Shown here: positions 63,249-64,000 of the stretch, one piece after another
Numbering within the stretch: the stretch's first letter is position 1
How the letters are laid out: each line of letters opens with the position of its first letter
Assembly (NCBI GenBank): GCA_015179045.1
Contig: WHUZ01000046.1
Span: 427,020 to 491,019 of the forward strand
Reading direction: 5' to 3'
Length of the DNA stretch: 64,000 nt
Origin: Kalaharituber pfeilii
Lineage: Eukaryota > Ascomycota > Pezizomycetes > Pezizales > Pezizaceae
The notes under the pieces: model-generated
Told to the model about the DNA's origin: nothing
The model's input: only the letters and a program-made list of their open reading frames with translations
Databases searched by the model: none
Made by a program: the position numbers and the translations under genes

Positions 63249-64000
63249 TTGTCCTGGTGATCTATATCACTGTGATCGAGTAGTAAGCGGACTGTTTCTC
63301 ATTATTTCTCCATGCAGCTGCATAGTGGAGTGGTTTTTGCCGTCCTTATCGGCCAGATTAATATCTTTATCACTGTGGTCGAGTAGTAAGCGGACTGTGC
63401 TCTCGTTATTACTCCGGTTAGCTGCATAGGGAGTGGTGTTTTGCCGTCCTTATCGGCCAGATTGATATCTATATCGCTGCGGTCGAGTAGTAAGCGGACT
63501 GTGCTCTCGTTCCATCTAGCTGCATAGTGGAGTGGTGTTTCGCCATTCTTATCGGCCAGATTGACATCTATATCGCTGCGGTTCGAGTAGTAAGCGGACA
63601 ATATCCTCGCAACGCTGTTCAACTGCATGGCAGAGTGGTGTTTTCTGTCCTTATTGGCCAGATTGATATCTATATCGCTTCGGGTGAGTAGTAAGCGGAC
63701 TATGTGAACATAACCGCAGTTCACTGCAACGTAGAATGGTGTGTTGCCATCTTCATCAGCCAGATTGAGATCTAAAATCACTTCGGCCGAGCAAGAAGCG
63801 GACTATGTCCCCGTTTCTGTAGTTAACTGCATGGTTGAGTAGTTGTTGCCATACTCATCGCGAAGATTAATATCCATATCAGTTTCGTCCAGTAGAATGC
63901 GAACTGCAGTCCTTGAACCAGTTGCCCCTACTTCCCAGAGCTTGACCTCAATGTCCGGTCGCTCAAACAGCAAAACGGATTATGATTTCATTTTTATGCT

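Larger units (their letters stand above)
57670..63253 (+). mobile_element. Ty1/copia element, nearly complete, TSD ttgtc
   Basis: A 5574-bp plus-strand element (57675-63248) has TSD ttgtc (57670-57674 and 63249-63253). The 344-bp LTRs (TGTTAG ... TTTTCACA) differ at three positions by my reading, all transitions. Order is gag, protease, integrase, RT, RNase H, which is copia type. Frameshifts around 58791-59011 and 59313 and a TGA at 60330 disable it, yet the 804-codon RT half is open. It is a recent insertion. Confidence 0.92.
56307..63272 (-). mobile_element. ORF1-only LINE (family A tail) in the ankyrin gene, 13-bp TSD, itself split by copia
   Basis: The TSD atctatatcactg (56307-56319 and 63260-63272) bounds it. 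The 3' end is the family A hairpin tail (56330-56375). The 5' end (sense gacaacaaccacctcaggac, then ctacatagatcgaaag) lies at about 57590-57669, with six final bases beyond copia at 63254-63259. Element length without copia is about 1.36 kb. ORF1 (57378 to about 56444) starts MPPRGRNPPPRNMRPRVLPW, is Pro-rich, and ends with the conserved domain (RKWLEEDNQVLG, GIRWLRRK, SSIVLYTK, VRLGGRW). It is broken by a frameshift near 56670. Confidence 0.85.
55384..63990 (-). pseudogene. Ankyrin-repeat protein gene, split by nested retroelements, 5' end beyond window
   Basis: Two blocks, 55384-56319 and 63260-63990, encode the same 33-36-residue repeat on the minus strand (DIDINLADKDGKTPLHYAA, then NESTVRLLLDRS), a plant- and fungus-typical ankyrin consensus. 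In the left block eight repeats are spaced 99-135 bp (multiples of 3) and remain open for about 295 codons to the natural end GRKRKLSKVET. A 4-bp loss near 56271 breaks the frame. The right block has several 1-bp indels (for example near 63290, 63330 and 63430). The interruption at 56320-63259 has a 13-bp TSD, so the two halves were one gene. Tandem 100-bp near-identity suggests recent repeat homogenisation. Confidence 0.8.

Overview
The window looks like a repeat-rich, gene-poor stretch of a filamentous ascomycete (Pezizomycotina-type) genome. The evidence is short spliceosomal introns (55, 74 and 136 bp, two with TACTAA-like branch points), Ty3/gypsy chromoviruses, a Ty1/copia element, RNase H-bearing LINEs, hAT- and Tc1-like DNA elements, and large AT-rich blocks whose stop codons are mostly explained by C-to-T or G-to-A changes, as left by repeat-induced point mutation (RIP). 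The species is not identifiable from the sequence. A Pezizales-like genome is only a guess.

Layout. 1-13,380 is host-like sequence peppered with LINE insertions: full 3' fragments and many 59-97 bp 'tail-only' insertions with clean target-site duplications (TSDs). It also holds two copies of a hAT-like MITE, a relic of a receiver-domain gene and two unrecognised gene models. 13,385-48,163 reads as ONE ancient, RIP-decayed Ty3/gypsy element ('gypsy-3', LTR about 1.16 kb, TSD caacc/caact) swollen to 35 kb by nested insertions. The insertions are a young gypsy-1 with identical LTRs and open gag and pol frames; gypsy-2 with open gag and RIP-broken pol; two 660-bp TRIM-like elements; several solo LTRs; a full-length ORF1-only LINE; and a 5-kb block of minisatellites that itself hosts another ORF1-only LINE hosting a third. 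Inside gypsy-3, a long decayed reading frame runs antisense and head-to-head with gag.

48,164-55,380 is mostly host-like: a 37-bp minisatellite, one apparently intact two-exon gene (N-terminal domain, coiled coil, fascin-like beta-trefoil), and a decayed Tc1 element split by a LINE. 55,384-63,990 is an ankyrin-repeat gene on the minus strand. It was interrupted by an ORF1-only LINE (TSD 13 bp), which was then interrupted by a nearly complete copia element (TSD ttgtc, LTRs differing at 3 of 344 positions). The gene's 5' end lies beyond the window.

How the parts relate. Two LINE families (A and B) have distinct 3' tails. Each tail is shared by fragments encoding the ORF2 C-terminus (RNase H plus a Cys/His knuckle) and by ORF1-only elements, which suggests parasitism of the LINE reverse transcriptase in the manner of mammalian HAL1 'half-LINEs'. 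The family A tail contains a hairpin with compensatory changes between copies. Insertions made of little more than this tail suggest tiny discrete retroposons. The gypsy elements and the TRIM-like elements share a polypurine-tract style (a G run followed by TAA) and TGT...ACA-type LTR ends, so a chromovirus could have mobilised the TRIM. Ages are layered: gypsy-3 is heavily RIPped, gypsy-2 intermediate, copia recent, gypsy-1 most recent.
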